From Devosia sp. (GTDB lineage: Bacteria; Pseudomonadota; Alphaproteobacteria; Rhizobiales; Devosiaceae), in the NCBI GenBank assembly GCA_028290665.1, contig JAQGJK010000002.1, positions 60,177-124,176 of the forward strand: DNA of 64,000 bases, given 5' to 3'. Below, piece after piece: positions 9,275 through 18,306 of the stretch; the stretch's first letter is position 1; the number at the start of each line of letters is the position of its first letter. The position numbers and the translations under genes are program-made. The notes beneath the pieces were generated by a model. That model worked only from the letters and a program-made list of their open reading frames with translations, was not told the origin of the DNA and searched no databases.

Positions 9275-10840
9275 ATGAGCACCGAAACCTCTACCCCGGC
9301 CAACACCGATCGGGTCTTCATCTTCGACACCACGCTCCGCGACGGCGAACAGAGCCCCGGCGCCACGATGACGCTCGAGGAAAAACTGCAGGTCGCCGAG
9401 GCCCTCGACGAGATGGGCGTCGACATTATCGAGGCCGGTTTCCCTATCGCCAGCAATGGCGATTTTGAAGCCGTGACCGCCGTCGCCAAGCAGGTCAAAA
9501 ACGCCGTCGTCGCCGGCTTGGCCCGGGCCATTCCCGCCGACATCGCCCGTGCCGGCGAAGCCGTGCGCCATGCCCGGCGGGGCCGTATCCACACCTTCGT
9601 CTCGACCTCGCCGATCCATCTGGCACATCAGATGAAAAAGACCGAGGAACAGGTGCTGGAGATCATCAGCACTACCGTGGCGCAGGCGCGCAACCTGATC
9701 GACAATGTCGAATGGAGCGCCATGGACGCGACGCGGACGCCGCTCGATTTCCTCTGCCGCTGCGTCGAACTCGCCATCAGGGGCGGTGCCACCACCATCA
9801 ACCTGCCCGACACCGTCGGCTACGCCGTGCCCGAGGAACACGAACTGATGTTCCGGAGCGTCATCGAGCGCGTCCCCGGCGCCGACGCCGTGATCTTTTC
9901 GGCCCATTGCCACAACGACCTCGGCCTTGCGGTCGCCAATTCGCTGGCTGCTGTCCGCGGCGGCGCCCGCCAGATTGAGTGCACCATCAACGGCCTCGGC
10001 GAACGCGCCGGCAACGCCGCGCTCGAAGAAATCGTCATGGTGCTCAAAACCCGCGGCGACGCGATGCCGTACCATTCGAGCATCGACAGCACGCATCTCA
10101 GCCGCGCCAGCCGCATCGTTTCGGCCGCCGCCAATTTCCCGGTGCAGTACAACAAGGCCATCGTCGGCAAGAACGCCTTCGCCCACGAAAGCGGCATCCA
10201 TCAGGATGGCATGCTGAAAAACGCGCAGACTTACGAGATCATGACCCCTGCCAGCGTCGGCATCAAGAAAACCACGCTGGTCATGGGCAAGCATTCCGGC
10301 CGGGCCGCGTTCAAGGATAAATTGCTGGAACTCGGCTACGACCTCGGCGACAATGCCTTCCAGGAAGCCTTCGTCCGCTTCAAGGATTTGGCAGATCGTA
10401 AAAAGCACATCTACGACGCCGACCTCATCGCCCTCGTCGATGACGAAGTCGGATCAGTCGGCGACCGGGTCCGGCTGGTCGAAATGGAAGTCGTCTCCAA
10501 GATCGGCGGCACCCACCGCTGCGATCTGACCCTGAGCATCGACGGGCAGAACGTCACTGCCGGCTATGACGGCACCGGCTCGGTCGACGCCATCTTCAAC
10601 GCCATCAAGACCGCCATCGGCCAGCAGCCCCACCTCGTGCTCTATGCCGTCGACGGCGTTACTGGCGGCACCGACGCGCAGGCCAGCGCCAATGTTCGCC
10701 TCGAAATGAATGGCCGCATCGTCTCGGGCAACGCCGCCGAACCCGACACCCTCGTCGCTTCTGCCCGGGCTTACCTCAACGCCTACAACCGCCTCCTCAT
10801 CGACCGCGGCGCTGCCGCGCAAGGCGCCATGGCGGGGTAA
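9275..10840 (+). CDS. leuA: 2-isopropylmalate synthase
   Basis: The protein is 521 residues. It condenses acetyl-CoA with 2-oxoisovalerate, the first committed step of leucine synthesis. The TIM barrel begins FIFDTTLRDGEQSPG (metal and substrate binding) and includes IEAGFPIAS, the metal ligands in FSAHCHNDLGLAVANS, and INGLGERAGNAALEEIVM. ESGIHQDGMLKN and the C-terminal LeuA dimer (leucine feedback) domain from about residue 390 follow. The length matches the LeuA type 1 family. The start ATG 9275 has GGACGAG upstream. ilvC and ilvBN are elsewhere in the window, so leucine synthesis here is not one operon. Confidence 0.96.
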   Translation: MSTETSTPANTDRVFIFDTTLRDGEQSPGATMTLEEKLQVAEALDEMGVDIIEAGFPIASNGDFEAVTAVAKQVKNAVVAGLARAIPADIARAGEAVRHARRGRIHTFVSTSPIHLAHQMKKTEEQVLEIISTTVAQARNLIDNVEWSAMDATRTPLDFLCRCVELAIRGGATTINLPDTVGYAVPEEHELMFRSVIERVPGADAVIFSAHCHNDLGLAVANSLAAVRGGARQIECTINGLGERAGNAALEEIVMVLKTRGDAMPYHSSIDSTHLSRASRIVSAAANFPVQYNKAIVGKNAFAHESGIHQDGMLKNAQTYEIMTPASVGIKKTTLVMGKHSGRAAFKDKLLELGYDLGDNAFQEAFVRFKDLADRKKHIYDADLIALVDDEVGSVGDRVRLVEMEVVSKIGGTHRCDLTLSIDGQNVTAGYDGTGSVDAIFNAIKTAIGQQPHLVLYAVDGVTGGTDAQASANVRLEMNGRIVSGNAAEPDTLVASARAYLNAYNRLLIDRGAAAQGAMAG

Positions 10841-10863
10841 TAACGAGGTGACCCACCACTAGG

Positions 10864-11961
10864 TCATGCCCCGGCCAGCGCCACCTGCAGCGCCTCGGCA
10901 AACACATCGAGCTCCGCATCCGGGCCACTACTGACCCGGATGCACCGATCGAGGCGCGGCGCCATCGGCTTTCTTACGAACACACCGCGTGCTTCGAGCC
11001 CACGCAGCACCCGCAGTGCAAACGCTCCGTCCCGCCCGCAATCGATCGCCACAAAATTGGTCGCCGAAGCAATCGGGGCCAGCCCATTCGCCATCGCGAT
11101 CGCACCGATGCGCTGCCGTGCCCGACCGACCTGCGCAATTACTTGACTGAGGTATCCCTGATCGCCGAGCGCCGCCAGCGCCCCGACCTGCCCCAGCCGT
11201 GTCACCCCGAAATGATTGCGCACCTTGTCGAACGCCCGAACGTTAGCCGCCTCGCCGATGGCATAGCCGACGCGTTGCCCGGCCAGCCCGTAGGCCTTCG
11301 AAAACGTGCGCAGCCGCAACACATTGGGCCGCGACACGTCGAGCGACGGGAGCGTCCCCTCCGGTGCCGTCTCCCCATACGCCTCATCGAGCACCAACAG
11401 CGCCTCATCTGGCACTGCGTCGATCAGCGCCTGCACTTGTGCCGCCGGCCACCAGGTCCCCATCGGGTTGGACGGATTGCAGAAGTACACCAGCTTCGCC
11501 CGCTCGCGCCGCGCCGCATCGAGCAATGCCTCCGGGTCTTCCCGGTCGCCCGCGAACGGCACGGTCACCAGCCGCGCCCCATGCCCGATCGCATGAAAGT
11601 TGAACGTCGGATACGCGCCGAGCGAAGTCACCACAGCATCGCCTGGCGACAGGAACAGCCGCGCGATCAACCCGAACAGCCCATCGATGCCCTCGCCCAC
11701 GGCAAGGTTCGCAGCCGGTACGCCGAGGTGCTCGGCCAGCGCCTGCCGCAACTCGAACACCTCCGGATCGCCATATTTCCACGCTTCGGGCGCCGCCGCC
11801 GCCATCGCTGCGATAACCTTCGGCGATGGTCCGAACCCACTCTCGTTCGCCCCGAGCCGCGCCCGTAGCCTAACTCCCAACTGCCGCTCGATCGCCTCCG
11901 GCCCGATGAACGGCACTGTGTCGGGAAGTGACTGCACGAGCGGGGTCAGTTGTGGACGCAT
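10864..11961 (-). CDS. HisC-like PLP aminotransferase
   Basis: The protein is 365 residues of aminotransferase fold type I. Visible features are GANESGFGPSP at the N-terminus, YGDPEVFELRQALAEHLGV, the FCNPSNPMGTW substrate and PLP block, VLDEAYGE, and the PLP lysine in TFSKAYGLAGQRVGYA. The overall pattern is that of histidinol-phosphate aminotransferase, a subfamily that also includes aromatic aminotransferases. It sits next to leuA with no his genes nearby, so the physiological substrate could be histidinol phosphate or an aromatic amino acid. It is convergent with leuA across a 23-bp gap. Confidence 0.88.
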   Translation of the reverse strand: MRPQLTPLVQSLPDTVPFIGPEAIERQLGVRLRARLGANESGFGPSPKVIAAMAAAAPEAWKYGDPEVFELRQALAEHLGVPAANLAVGEGIDGLFGLIARLFLSPGDAVVTSLGAYPTFNFHAIGHGARLVTVPFAGDREDPEALLDAARRERAKLVYFCNPSNPMGTWWPAAQVQALIDAVPDEALLVLDEAYGETAPEGTLPSLDVSRPNVLRLRTFSKAYGLAGQRVGYAIGEAANVRAFDKVRNHFGVTRLGQVGALAALGDQGYLSQVIAQVGRARQRIGAIAMANGLAPIASATNFVAIDCGRDGAFALRVLRGLEARGVFVRKPMAPRLDRCIRVSSGPDAELDVFAEALQVALAGA

Positions 11962-12119
11962 GACGGGCCTCGGAACTTTGGTGAGTGACTACTCGAATTG
12001 ACGGTATGGAGCCATCACCTCGACCACTCGGTACCCTTTCCCTCCATCGTCGCTTGCCGATGGAAGCACGAAAGTGCAGGATAACGTTTCCAACTCACAG
12101 CAGAATTGCACCGTCCTCC

Positions 12120-13241
12120 ATGTCTTATCTTTTCTCCCCGCTCACCCTGCGCGGGTTGACGCTGAAGAACCGCGCCGTCGTCGCGCCCATGTGCCAGTAT
12201 TCGGCCAAACACGGCGTCGCCAATGACTGGCACCTGGCCCATCTGGGGCGCTTTGCGCAGGGGGGATTCGGACTCGTCATCCTCGAAGCCACCGGGGTCC
12301 TGCCCGAGGGCCGGATTTCCTATGCCGACCTCGGTCTGTGGACCGACGAGCAGATCCCCGCGCTCAAACGCATCGTCGATTTCCTCCACGACAATGGCTC
12401 GGCGGCAGGCATTCAGCTCGCTCACGCCGGTCGGAAGGCCGCTACCCCGATCCCGTGGCGGAACGGGTTCGATGAAACCGAGACTGAGAAAGTTGCGCTG
12501 GCCTTCGAAGCCTGGACTCCCGTCGGCCCCAGCGCGCTGATCCACGCCGAAGGCCGCGGCTTCACCAAACCCACCGCGCTCGACGAGGCCGGCATCGCCG
12601 AGATCGTCGCCGCCTTCGCCGCTGCTGCGGTGCGCTCAGACGAGGCCGGCTTCGACGTGGTCGAGATCCACGCAGCGCATGGCTACCTCATCAACCAGTT
12701 CCTGTCCCCCGCAGCGAACCACCGCACCGATCGCTACGGCGGCAGCCGAGAGAACCGCATGCGGCTGGCACTCGAAGTCGCTGAGGCTGTGCGCAAGGTC
12801 TGGCCTCAGGACAAGCCGTTATTCGTTCGCATCTCGGGCATCGACGGTGCACCGGACGGCTGGAACATTGAGGACAGCATCGTGCTGTCCCGCGAACTGA
12901 AGGCAATCGGTGTCGATCTGATCGACGTCTCCTCGGGCGGGTTCGACGGCGCCGGGCTCAAGGCCGCGCCGCTCTACCAGGTTCACCTCGCCGAAGCCGT
13001 CAGGGCCGCCGGCCTGCCGACCAGCGCGGTTGGCCTCATCTCGACTCCGGAGGAAGCCGAAAGCATCCTCGTATCTGGAAAAGCGGACCTGGTGTCGCTT
13101 GCCCGCATGGCCCTCGATGACCCAAACTGGCCGCTGCATGCCCGCAAAGCACTGGGTGAGAATGACGATGCCTACAGCTCCTGGCCGAAACAAGCCGGCG
13201 GCCGCATCCGCGACCGTGATCGCGTGCTGGGTCGCGGCTAA
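12120..13241 (+). CDS. NADH:flavin oxidoreductase, OYE family (YqjM/NamA type)
   Basis: The protein is 373 residues from ATG 12120. The upstream extension of the frame is unlike the family. Features are VVAPMCQYSAKHG with Cys25 in the position that tunes FMN in YqjM-type enzymes, QLAHAGRKA, the substrate-binding HAAHGYLINQFLSP, NHRTDRYGGSRENRMR, and the FMN-phosphate region near GKADLVSLARMALDDPNWP. The family reduces activated C=C bonds with NAD(P)H. The physiological substrate is unknown. It is divergent from the HisC-like gene with a 158-bp spacer. Confidence 0.92.
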   Translation: MSYLFSPLTLRGLTLKNRAVVAPMCQYSAKHGVANDWHLAHLGRFAQGGFGLVILEATGVLPEGRISYADLGLWTDEQIPALKRIVDFLHDNGSAAGIQLAHAGRKAATPIPWRNGFDETETEKVALAFEAWTPVGPSALIHAEGRGFTKPTALDEAGIAEIVAAFAAAAVRSDEAGFDVVEIHAAHGYLINQFLSPAANHRTDRYGGSRENRMRLALEVAEAVRKVWPQDKPLFVRISGIDGAPDGWNIEDSIVLSRELKAIGVDLIDVSSGGFDGAGLKAAPLYQVHLAEAVRAAGLPTSAVGLISTPEEAESILVSGKADLVSLARMALDDPNWPLHARKALGENDDAYSSWPKQAGGRIRDRDRVLGRG

Positions 13242-13254
13242 ACCAACTGCGCAT

Positions 13255-13285
13255 GAAAACGGGGCCGGCGAACACCGCCGGCCCC
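13255..13285 (-). terminator. terminator between OYE and sugar dehydrogenase genes
   Basis: The perfect 10-bp stem GGGGCCGGCG / CGCCGGCCCC (13261-13285) has a 5-nt loop and is followed on the minus strand by GTTTTC. It lies between two convergent genes and best serves the minus-strand one. Confidence 0.7.
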
Positions 13286-13296
13286 GGATTGCAGGC

Positions 13297-14634
13297 TTAC
13301 TGCTTTGACACGCGCCAGATGCTGCCGCTGCCATCATCGCTGACATATAGCGCCCCATCCGGGCCTTCGGTTACGTCCACCGGCCGGCCCCAGACGCTGG
13401 CGTCGTCATTAACGAACCCAGTCATGAAGTCGGTGTACTCGCCGGTCGGCTTGCCGTTCTCGAACGCCAGCGTCACGACCTTGTAACCGGTCCGGGTGTT
13501 GCGGTTCCACGAACCGTGCATGCCAACGAAGGCGTCCCCGGTGTAGTCCGCCCCGAACTTGTCCCCTTCGTAGAAGGTGATGCCGAGCGGCGCCGAGTGC
13601 GCCTGAAACAGCACGTCGGGAACGGTAACTTTGCCTACTAGATCGGTGCGCGGCGTTTCCGCCCAACGCGGATCGGGATTGTCGCCGATGTAATACCAGG
13701 GCCAACCATAAAACGCCCCTTCGGTAAGCGATGTCGCGTACTCGAACGGCACGTTGTCGCCGAGTTCGTCGACGTTGTTGACGACGCACCAGACTTTGTC
13801 AGTATCGGGCTGCAGCGTGATGCCCGAGCAGTTGCGCAGGCCGGTGGCGAAATACTTCTCGTTCTTACCATCGGGATCGTAAGTCAGCACCGCCGCGCGG
13901 CGCTCCTCATTGCCCCACGCGACACCCAGCGGATGCCCGGTGATCCACGCATCGACACCGCCGGCGGGCGTTGGGTCCATCAGTTCACCGAAATTGGAGC
14001 CGGAGCCGACGGCGTAATACAGCGTCTTCCCATCGGGCGAGAACACGATGTCGCGCGTCCAGTGATGCTCGGGGTCGATATTGTCGAACAGCGTCTCCGG
14101 TTCTGCCGTCGCCGCCGTATCACCAACTGCGTACGGAATGCGCTTCAACCCGTTGCTCTCGGCCACATAGAGGTATTTCGGCGCATCGCCGGACGGATAG
14201 AACGCCAGTCCGTACGGCTGGTTGAGGCCAGTCGCAAATACTGTCGGTTCTGAGGCCAGCTTGCCGTCGGTGGCCTTGAACACCAGCACTTCGCCCTGAT
14301 CGCTGTTCGAGATGAACAGATCGCCGTTCGGCGCGAACATCATTGCCCGCGGGTTTTCGATGCCCGTGGCCACGAGATCCACCTTGAAGCCATCTGGAAC
14401 TATCGGCAGCGTCCCGTCCGGCCGAGTTGCATTTTCCGGGCCGTTGGAAGTTGATTCCTGCGGGTTCGGCGCCTGAAGATCGGCTGGGGTAATCAGCCGG
14501 GTCACCCCGGGCTTGTCGGCTTTCCAATCGCCAAAAGCCGCACTGCCTTTGAGCACGGCGCTGTCCTGCGCCATCGCACTGGTCGCCAGTAGCGCAAGTG
14601 CCGAAGCGGCGCATGCATAAGTTAGTTGCGTCAT
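13297..14634 (-). CDS. PQQ-dependent sugar dehydrogenase family protein (L-sorbosone/soluble glucose dehydrogenase type)
   Basis: The protein is 445 residues. The signal peptide (MTQLTYACAASALALLATSA, cut near MAQ-DS) sends it to the periplasm. The rest is a six-bladed propeller of the GSDH type with blocks IENPRAMMFAPNGDLFISNS, LNQPYGLAFYPSG, RDIVFSPDGKTLYYAVGS, FATGLRNCSGITLQPD, EGAFYGWPWYYIGDNPDPRW and FVGMHGSWNR. This resembles L-sorbosone dehydrogenase-like proteins, which oxidise sugars or aldoses with PQQ. No PQQ synthesis genes are in view. ATG 14634 has GGAG 7 nt upstream. Confidence 0.88.
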   Translation of the reverse strand: MTQLTYACAASALALLATSAMAQDSAVLKGSAAFGDWKADKPGVTRLITPADLQAPNPQESTSNGPENATRPDGTLPIVPDGFKVDLVATGIENPRAMMFAPNGDLFISNSDQGEVLVFKATDGKLASEPTVFATGLNQPYGLAFYPSGDAPKYLYVAESNGLKRIPYAVGDTAATAEPETLFDNIDPEHHWTRDIVFSPDGKTLYYAVGSGSNFGELMDPTPAGGVDAWITGHPLGVAWGNEERRAAVLTYDPDGKNEKYFATGLRNCSGITLQPDTDKVWCVVNNVDELGDNVPFEYATSLTEGAFYGWPWYYIGDNPDPRWAETPRTDLVGKVTVPDVLFQAHSAPLGITFYEGDKFGADYTGDAFVGMHGSWNRNTRTGYKVVTLAFENGKPTGEYTDFMTGFVNDDASVWGRPVDVTEGPDGALYVSDDGSGSIWRVSKQ

Positions 14635-14716
14635 AGGAGTTCTCCGTTGCCGAGCCCATTGCGTGAACTAACCGCTGGAATCCCGGTTGCTGCCCACACG
14701 CGAAGGTGTGCCGATT

Positions 14717-16576
14717 ATGTCTCTCGTTGATGCGGCTTTAACGCGCCTGCCGGAGACTCCGGGCTCATGCGGACCCCGTCGAATGTCGCTGTCGCTCACT
14801 GTGCCCACGCTGCCGCAATCGCGAACCCCGTTGCTCACTTGGGCGCTGTTCTGGGTCATCGGCAGCGCCATGCTGGTGCTAAGGCTTCAGTTCAATGCAA
14901 ACAGCATGCTGTTGCTGAGTTATGACGATTTGACCCGGCTGTCGGAGGTGCGCGATCTGCTCGGCGGCCAGGCCTGGTTCGACACCACTCAGTATCGCTA
15001 CAACGCCCCGTTCGGGCAGGTAATCCACTGGTCCCGCCTCATCGATGCGCCGATCGCCGGCCTTATCCTGCTATTGCAGCCACTGCTCGGGGCCAATGCC
15101 GAACTGGCGACGCTCTATCTCTGGCCGCTGCTACTGCTCGGCCTGCTGCTGCTCGTCACCTCGCGCCTCTGCGTCCGGCTGCTTGGCCCCGATGGCCAGT
15201 TGCCCGGCCTCATCCTGCCGTTCCTTTATCCGCCGATCGCCTCGGAATTCCTCCCCGGCCGCATCGATCATCACAATGTGCAGATGATCATCGGCGTGAC
15301 GCTGGTCTCCGCCAGCCTCGACGCCTTGCGTCTACCGCGCCGGGCCATCCTTGCAGGCGCCATGGTCGCGCTCTCTATCGCCATCGGCATCGAAGGCAGC
15401 CCGCTGGTCATTGGCGGCATCGCCGTGGCGACGCTCGCCTGGGTCGTCGATAAGCGCCATGCCGAAGCCTTGCGCTGGTTCGGCCTGACCCTCGCCGTCG
15501 CCACCGTAGCCGCGTTCCTTGCCGCCATTCCGCCGGCGCAATGGCTGACCCCCGCCTGCGACGCCATCTCGATTGTCTACCTCATTGCCGCCATCGGCAC
15601 CGGCGCTGCCTTGGTCGCTTTGAGCGCCATGCCGCTCAGTCATCCCGCAGCCCGGCTCGCCGCTGCGGCCAGTCTCGGCGCCATCGTCCTCGTCAGTCTG
15701 CTCGTGTTGTTCCCTGCCTGCCGCGCCGGCCCGTATGCCGGCGTCGATCCATGGCTGGTGACGCACTGGCTGGACAATGAGATGGAAGTCCGCCCGCTGC
15801 TGGAGACAATCGCCGAATTTCCGCTGGAACGCCTGAGCGTCATTGTCCCCCTGGTCGTCGCGCTGTTCGTCTACGCGCTTCGCCTCGCCCGCAGACCGCA
15901 GCGTGCGAACTGGCTGGTGGTCGGCGCGCTCTTCCTCGTCACCTTCCTCGTGACGCTGCTGCAGGTCCGCGGCATCCGCCTCGCTGCGCCCCTCGCCATT
16001 CCCGGCGGCGCCATGATAATCGTCACCGCCCGCGCCAATTATCTCGCCCGCGGAACACCGCTGACCATCGCCGGGCTCGTCGCCGCCTGGGCGCTGTTTG
16101 CCGCGACCCTGCCGATCAGCCTCCTGCCCGCCCCCGCGACGCTCGATCAACCCGTCGCCATCGCCAATGCATTCACTCCGCGCCAGTCCGCCGCCCGGGC
16201 CCTCGCCTGCCTGCGCCCCGAAAGCCTCGCGGCGCTTGCAGCCCTCCCCCGCGAAACCGTCATGGCGTCCCGTGGCCTGGGGCCGAACATCGTTGCCTTC
16301 ACACCGCATGCCGTCGTCGAGGCCCCGCACCACCGCAACGCCACTGGCATGACCGCGACCATCGGTTTCTTCACCGGTGACGACGCCAACGCCAAAGCGA
16401 TCCTCAGGGCCCGCGGCGCCACCCTTGTCGCACTCTGCCTCGACCGCTTAGACGCCATCTCCGAACCATTGACGCCAAACTGGTTCACCCGCCTGCGCGA
16501 CAGCAAATTTGTCCCGGACTGGCTGGCGGAAATCGGCGACCCGAACGCCATCGTCCGGCTGTTCCACGTTCGGTGA
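14717..16576 (+). CDS. polytopic membrane protein, probable GT-C-fold glycosyltransferase (STT3-like motifs)
   Basis: The protein is 619 residues from ATG 14717; a TTG at 14687 and an ATG at 14783 are alternatives. About eleven hydrophobic segments cover most of the chain. After the first helix comes a luminal loop with an acidic pair (SYDDLTRLSEVRDLL, D70-D71) and HWSRLIDAP. A second loop holds GRIDHHNVQ (DHH at 184-186). An acidic pair in the first loop and a DHH-type motif in the second recall STT3/AglB oligosaccharyltransferases and other GT-C enzymes that use lipid-phosphate sugars. The periplasmic C-terminal region lacks a WWDYG motif, so it is not a bona fide oligosaccharyltransferase. 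Donor and acceptor are unknown. Confidence 0.65.
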   Translation: MSLVDAALTRLPETPGSCGPRRMSLSLTVPTLPQSRTPLLTWALFWVIGSAMLVLRLQFNANSMLLLSYDDLTRLSEVRDLLGGQAWFDTTQYRYNAPFGQVIHWSRLIDAPIAGLILLLQPLLGANAELATLYLWPLLLLGLLLLVTSRLCVRLLGPDGQLPGLILPFLYPPIASEFLPGRIDHHNVQMIIGVTLVSASLDALRLPRRAILAGAMVALSIAIGIEGSPLVIGGIAVATLAWVVDKRHAEALRWFGLTLAVATVAAFLAAIPPAQWLTPACDAISIVYLIAAIGTGAALVALSAMPLSHPAARLAAAASLGAIVLVSLLVLFPACRAGPYAGVDPWLVTHWLDNEMEVRPLLETIAEFPLERLSVIVPLVVALFVYALRLARRPQRANWLVVGALFLVTFLVTLLQVRGIRLAAPLAIPGGAMIIVTARANYLARGTPLTIAGLVAAWALFAATLPISLLPAPATLDQPVAIANAFTPRQSAARALACLRPESLAALAALPRETVMASRGLGPNIVAFTPHAVVEAPHHRNATGMTATIGFFTGDDANAKAILRARGATLVALCLDRLDAISEPLTPNWFTRLRDSKFVPDWLAEIGDPNAIVRLFHVR

Positions 16577-16591
16577 TCGCTTTGCGATCAC
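16573..16591. other. perfect hairpin spanning the stop codon of the GT-C gene
   Basis: GTGATCGC-TTT-GCGATCAC is an 8-bp stem that includes the TGA stop (16574-16576). No T-run follows. It could protect the mRNA 3' end or slow transcription before the PAP2 gene. Confidence 0.5.
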
Positions 16592-16666
16592 TGGAAAGTC
16601 GCCGCTGACCTGCGCAAATGTTAACTTCGTCCCGGTAGTTCTTTCGTCTTCCAAAGGCGAAAATCG

Positions 16667-17800
16667 GTGCGGAAATTTGTTAAGCGGCGCATGCGCGAGA
16701 CGGCGCGTGAAACGCTGCGCTGCATTTATGCCGACGGTCCGATCTATGGCTTTGTCGCCCTGTACGTCATCGCCGGCTCAGCCTTTGTCATGGCGCGCGG
16801 TCAGGCGCCGTTCGGGATGCTCGCCAGCTACGCCCTGACCTGGACCAAGCTGTATCTGCTGGCTGGTCCGATCATCGTGCTGGTCCTCGGCATTGTCCGC
16901 ATCATCCATCAGTTCAATTCGCGGCGGCAACTCGCCTTCCGAACCATGTTTTCGCCGCGCGCCATCAGCCGTTTCATTGCCGGCACGCTGCTGATGATGG
17001 GCGCACTGATGCCGTTCGTGACCACCTTTTCGGCCGTCAAGAGCGCCCTCCCTGGCCCCGGAGGCTACCTCTATGATGTGCTGCAGGCGGATATCGACCG
17101 CTTTATCCATTTCGGCGTCGACCCGTGGGTCTGGCTTTACGACGTTGCCCGCTTCGACATGGTGCTGAAGCTGGTCGAGGTGAATTACAACTTGCTCTGG
17201 ATGGTCCTCTGGCATGCCATTTTTTTCTGGGTCGCGATCTCCCGCCGCGCCGATGGCATCAGGGTGCGTTACGCCATCACCTTCTTTGCCTCCTGGATCT
17301 TGATCGGCAACATTTTCGCGGGATTCTTTCTCTCAGCTGGCCCGGCATTCTATGGCGAAGTAACCGGCGATTTCGATCGCTTCGCCCGCCAGTTCGCCTG
17401 GCTGAATGCGAACTCCGATGGCCTGACCGCCACCGTCGATTTCCAGGGTTACCTCTGGCACCTCTACAGCGAGGGCGCGCAGGGTATTGGCTCCGGCATC
17501 TCGGCCTTCCCCTCGATGCACGTCGCAGTCGTGACGCTGAATGCCTGGGTCATCGGCGAAGCATCGCCCCGCTGGGCCGGTATCGCCTGGGTCTATGTCG
17601 CCTTCATCGTGCTAAGCTCGACCTATCTCGGCTGGCACTATGCCATCGATGGCTATGCCTCGACCCTGCTCGCGACGGCCATCTACTGGGCAATCCGCGC
17701 ACTCTTTTCAGTCGCCAGTCGTTTCGGGCTCACCCGCAGGCAGGTCGCAGCGGCCTATGCGATCCCTAAGCGTCCGATGCCGTCCACAACTCCGGCGTAA
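16667..17800 (+). CDS. PAP2-superfamily membrane phosphatase/transferase
   Basis: The protein is 377 residues from GTG 16667, with AAAGG nearby; an in-frame ATG at 16691 is possible. It has six or more helices. The catalytic region is IGSGISAFPSMHVAVVTLNAW, then STYLGWHYAIDGYAS, giving the PAP2 SxxxH and GxHxxxD elements with the two histidines and the Asp. The arrangement is that of PAP2_3/AUR1-like proteins, which hydrolyse or transfer lipid phosphates. It follows the GT-C-like gene by 90 nt in the same direction, so the two may act on one lipid-linked substrate, with the PAP2 protein recycling the lipid carrier. That coupling is inference. Confidence 0.82.
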   Translation: MRKFVKRRMRETARETLRCIYADGPIYGFVALYVIAGSAFVMARGQAPFGMLASYALTWTKLYLLAGPIIVLVLGIVRIIHQFNSRRQLAFRTMFSPRAISRFIAGTLLMMGALMPFVTTFSAVKSALPGPGGYLYDVLQADIDRFIHFGVDPWVWLYDVARFDMVLKLVEVNYNLLWMVLWHAIFFWVAISRRADGIRVRYAITFFASWILIGNIFAGFFLSAGPAFYGEVTGDFDRFARQFAWLNANSDGLTATVDFQGYLWHLYSEGAQGIGSGISAFPSMHVAVVTLNAWVIGEASPRWAGIAWVYVAFIVLSSTYLGWHYAIDGYASTLLATAIYWAIRALFSVASRFGLTRRQVAAAYAIPKRPMPSTTPA

Positions 17801-17865
17801 TCTTCGCGCGACACTTGTGCCGGGCCGTTTCGCACCCCACGTCCGGATCACACTGAGGGACCACG

Positions 17866-18303
17866 ATGACCAAAACTGCACTGATTGCTCTGCTGGCCAT
17901 GTGGGGCGTCGGCACCTGCACCCCCGTGTTCGCGCAGGACACAGAAGCGGCTGACGAAATGACCACCGAGGCGGATGCCGACGACAGTGTCGATCCGCTG
18001 GTCAACACTGTGTGGATCCGTTCCGATCAGGGTGTCGACGGACTTCCAGGCGTCATGCAAGTGTTCCTCGCCGACGGCACGCTGCTGTCGGATTCATGCT
18101 GGGAAACCTACCGCCTGTCGCAATGGCAGAAGCTGTCGGCAACTTCGATCAGTTGGGACGAGGACGGCATGACCATCGCCGCCGACATTGTTTCGGTCAC
18201 GGCCGACGAACTGGTGCTGAACCTCAAGCTCATTGGTGGCGATGAGGAGCAGCGCTTTGCTCCCGCCAGCGTCCCCTATGTCTGCCCCGACATGGTGCGG
18301 TGA
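17866..18303 (+). CDS. small exported protein of unknown function
   Basis: The protein is 145 residues. A signal peptide (MTKTALIALLAMWGVGTCTP, cut after VFA-QD) is followed by an acidic linker (TEAADEMTTEADADDS). A compact beta-rich domain follows (NTVWIRSDQG, GVMQVFLADGTLLSDSCWETYRLSQWQ, ISWDEDGMTI, LVLNLKLIGGDEEQRFAP). Two Cys in the domain could form a disulfide. The pattern of short strands with W..S..G and E.YRL resembles lipocalin-like or META-type small periplasmic proteins, but I do not recognise the family. ATG 17866 has GAGGGACC upstream. Confidence 0.75.
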   Translation: MTKTALIALLAMWGVGTCTPVFAQDTEAADEMTTEADADDSVDPLVNTVWIRSDQGVDGLPGVMQVFLADGTLLSDSCWETYRLSQWQKLSATSISWDEDGMTIAADIVSVTADELVLNLKLIGGDEEQRFAPASVPYVCPDMVR

Positions 18304-18306
18304 CGG

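Noticed and set aside
9017..10408. 463-codon open frame on the minus strand
   Set aside because: It is antisense to leuA and its residues mirror the reading of that gene.
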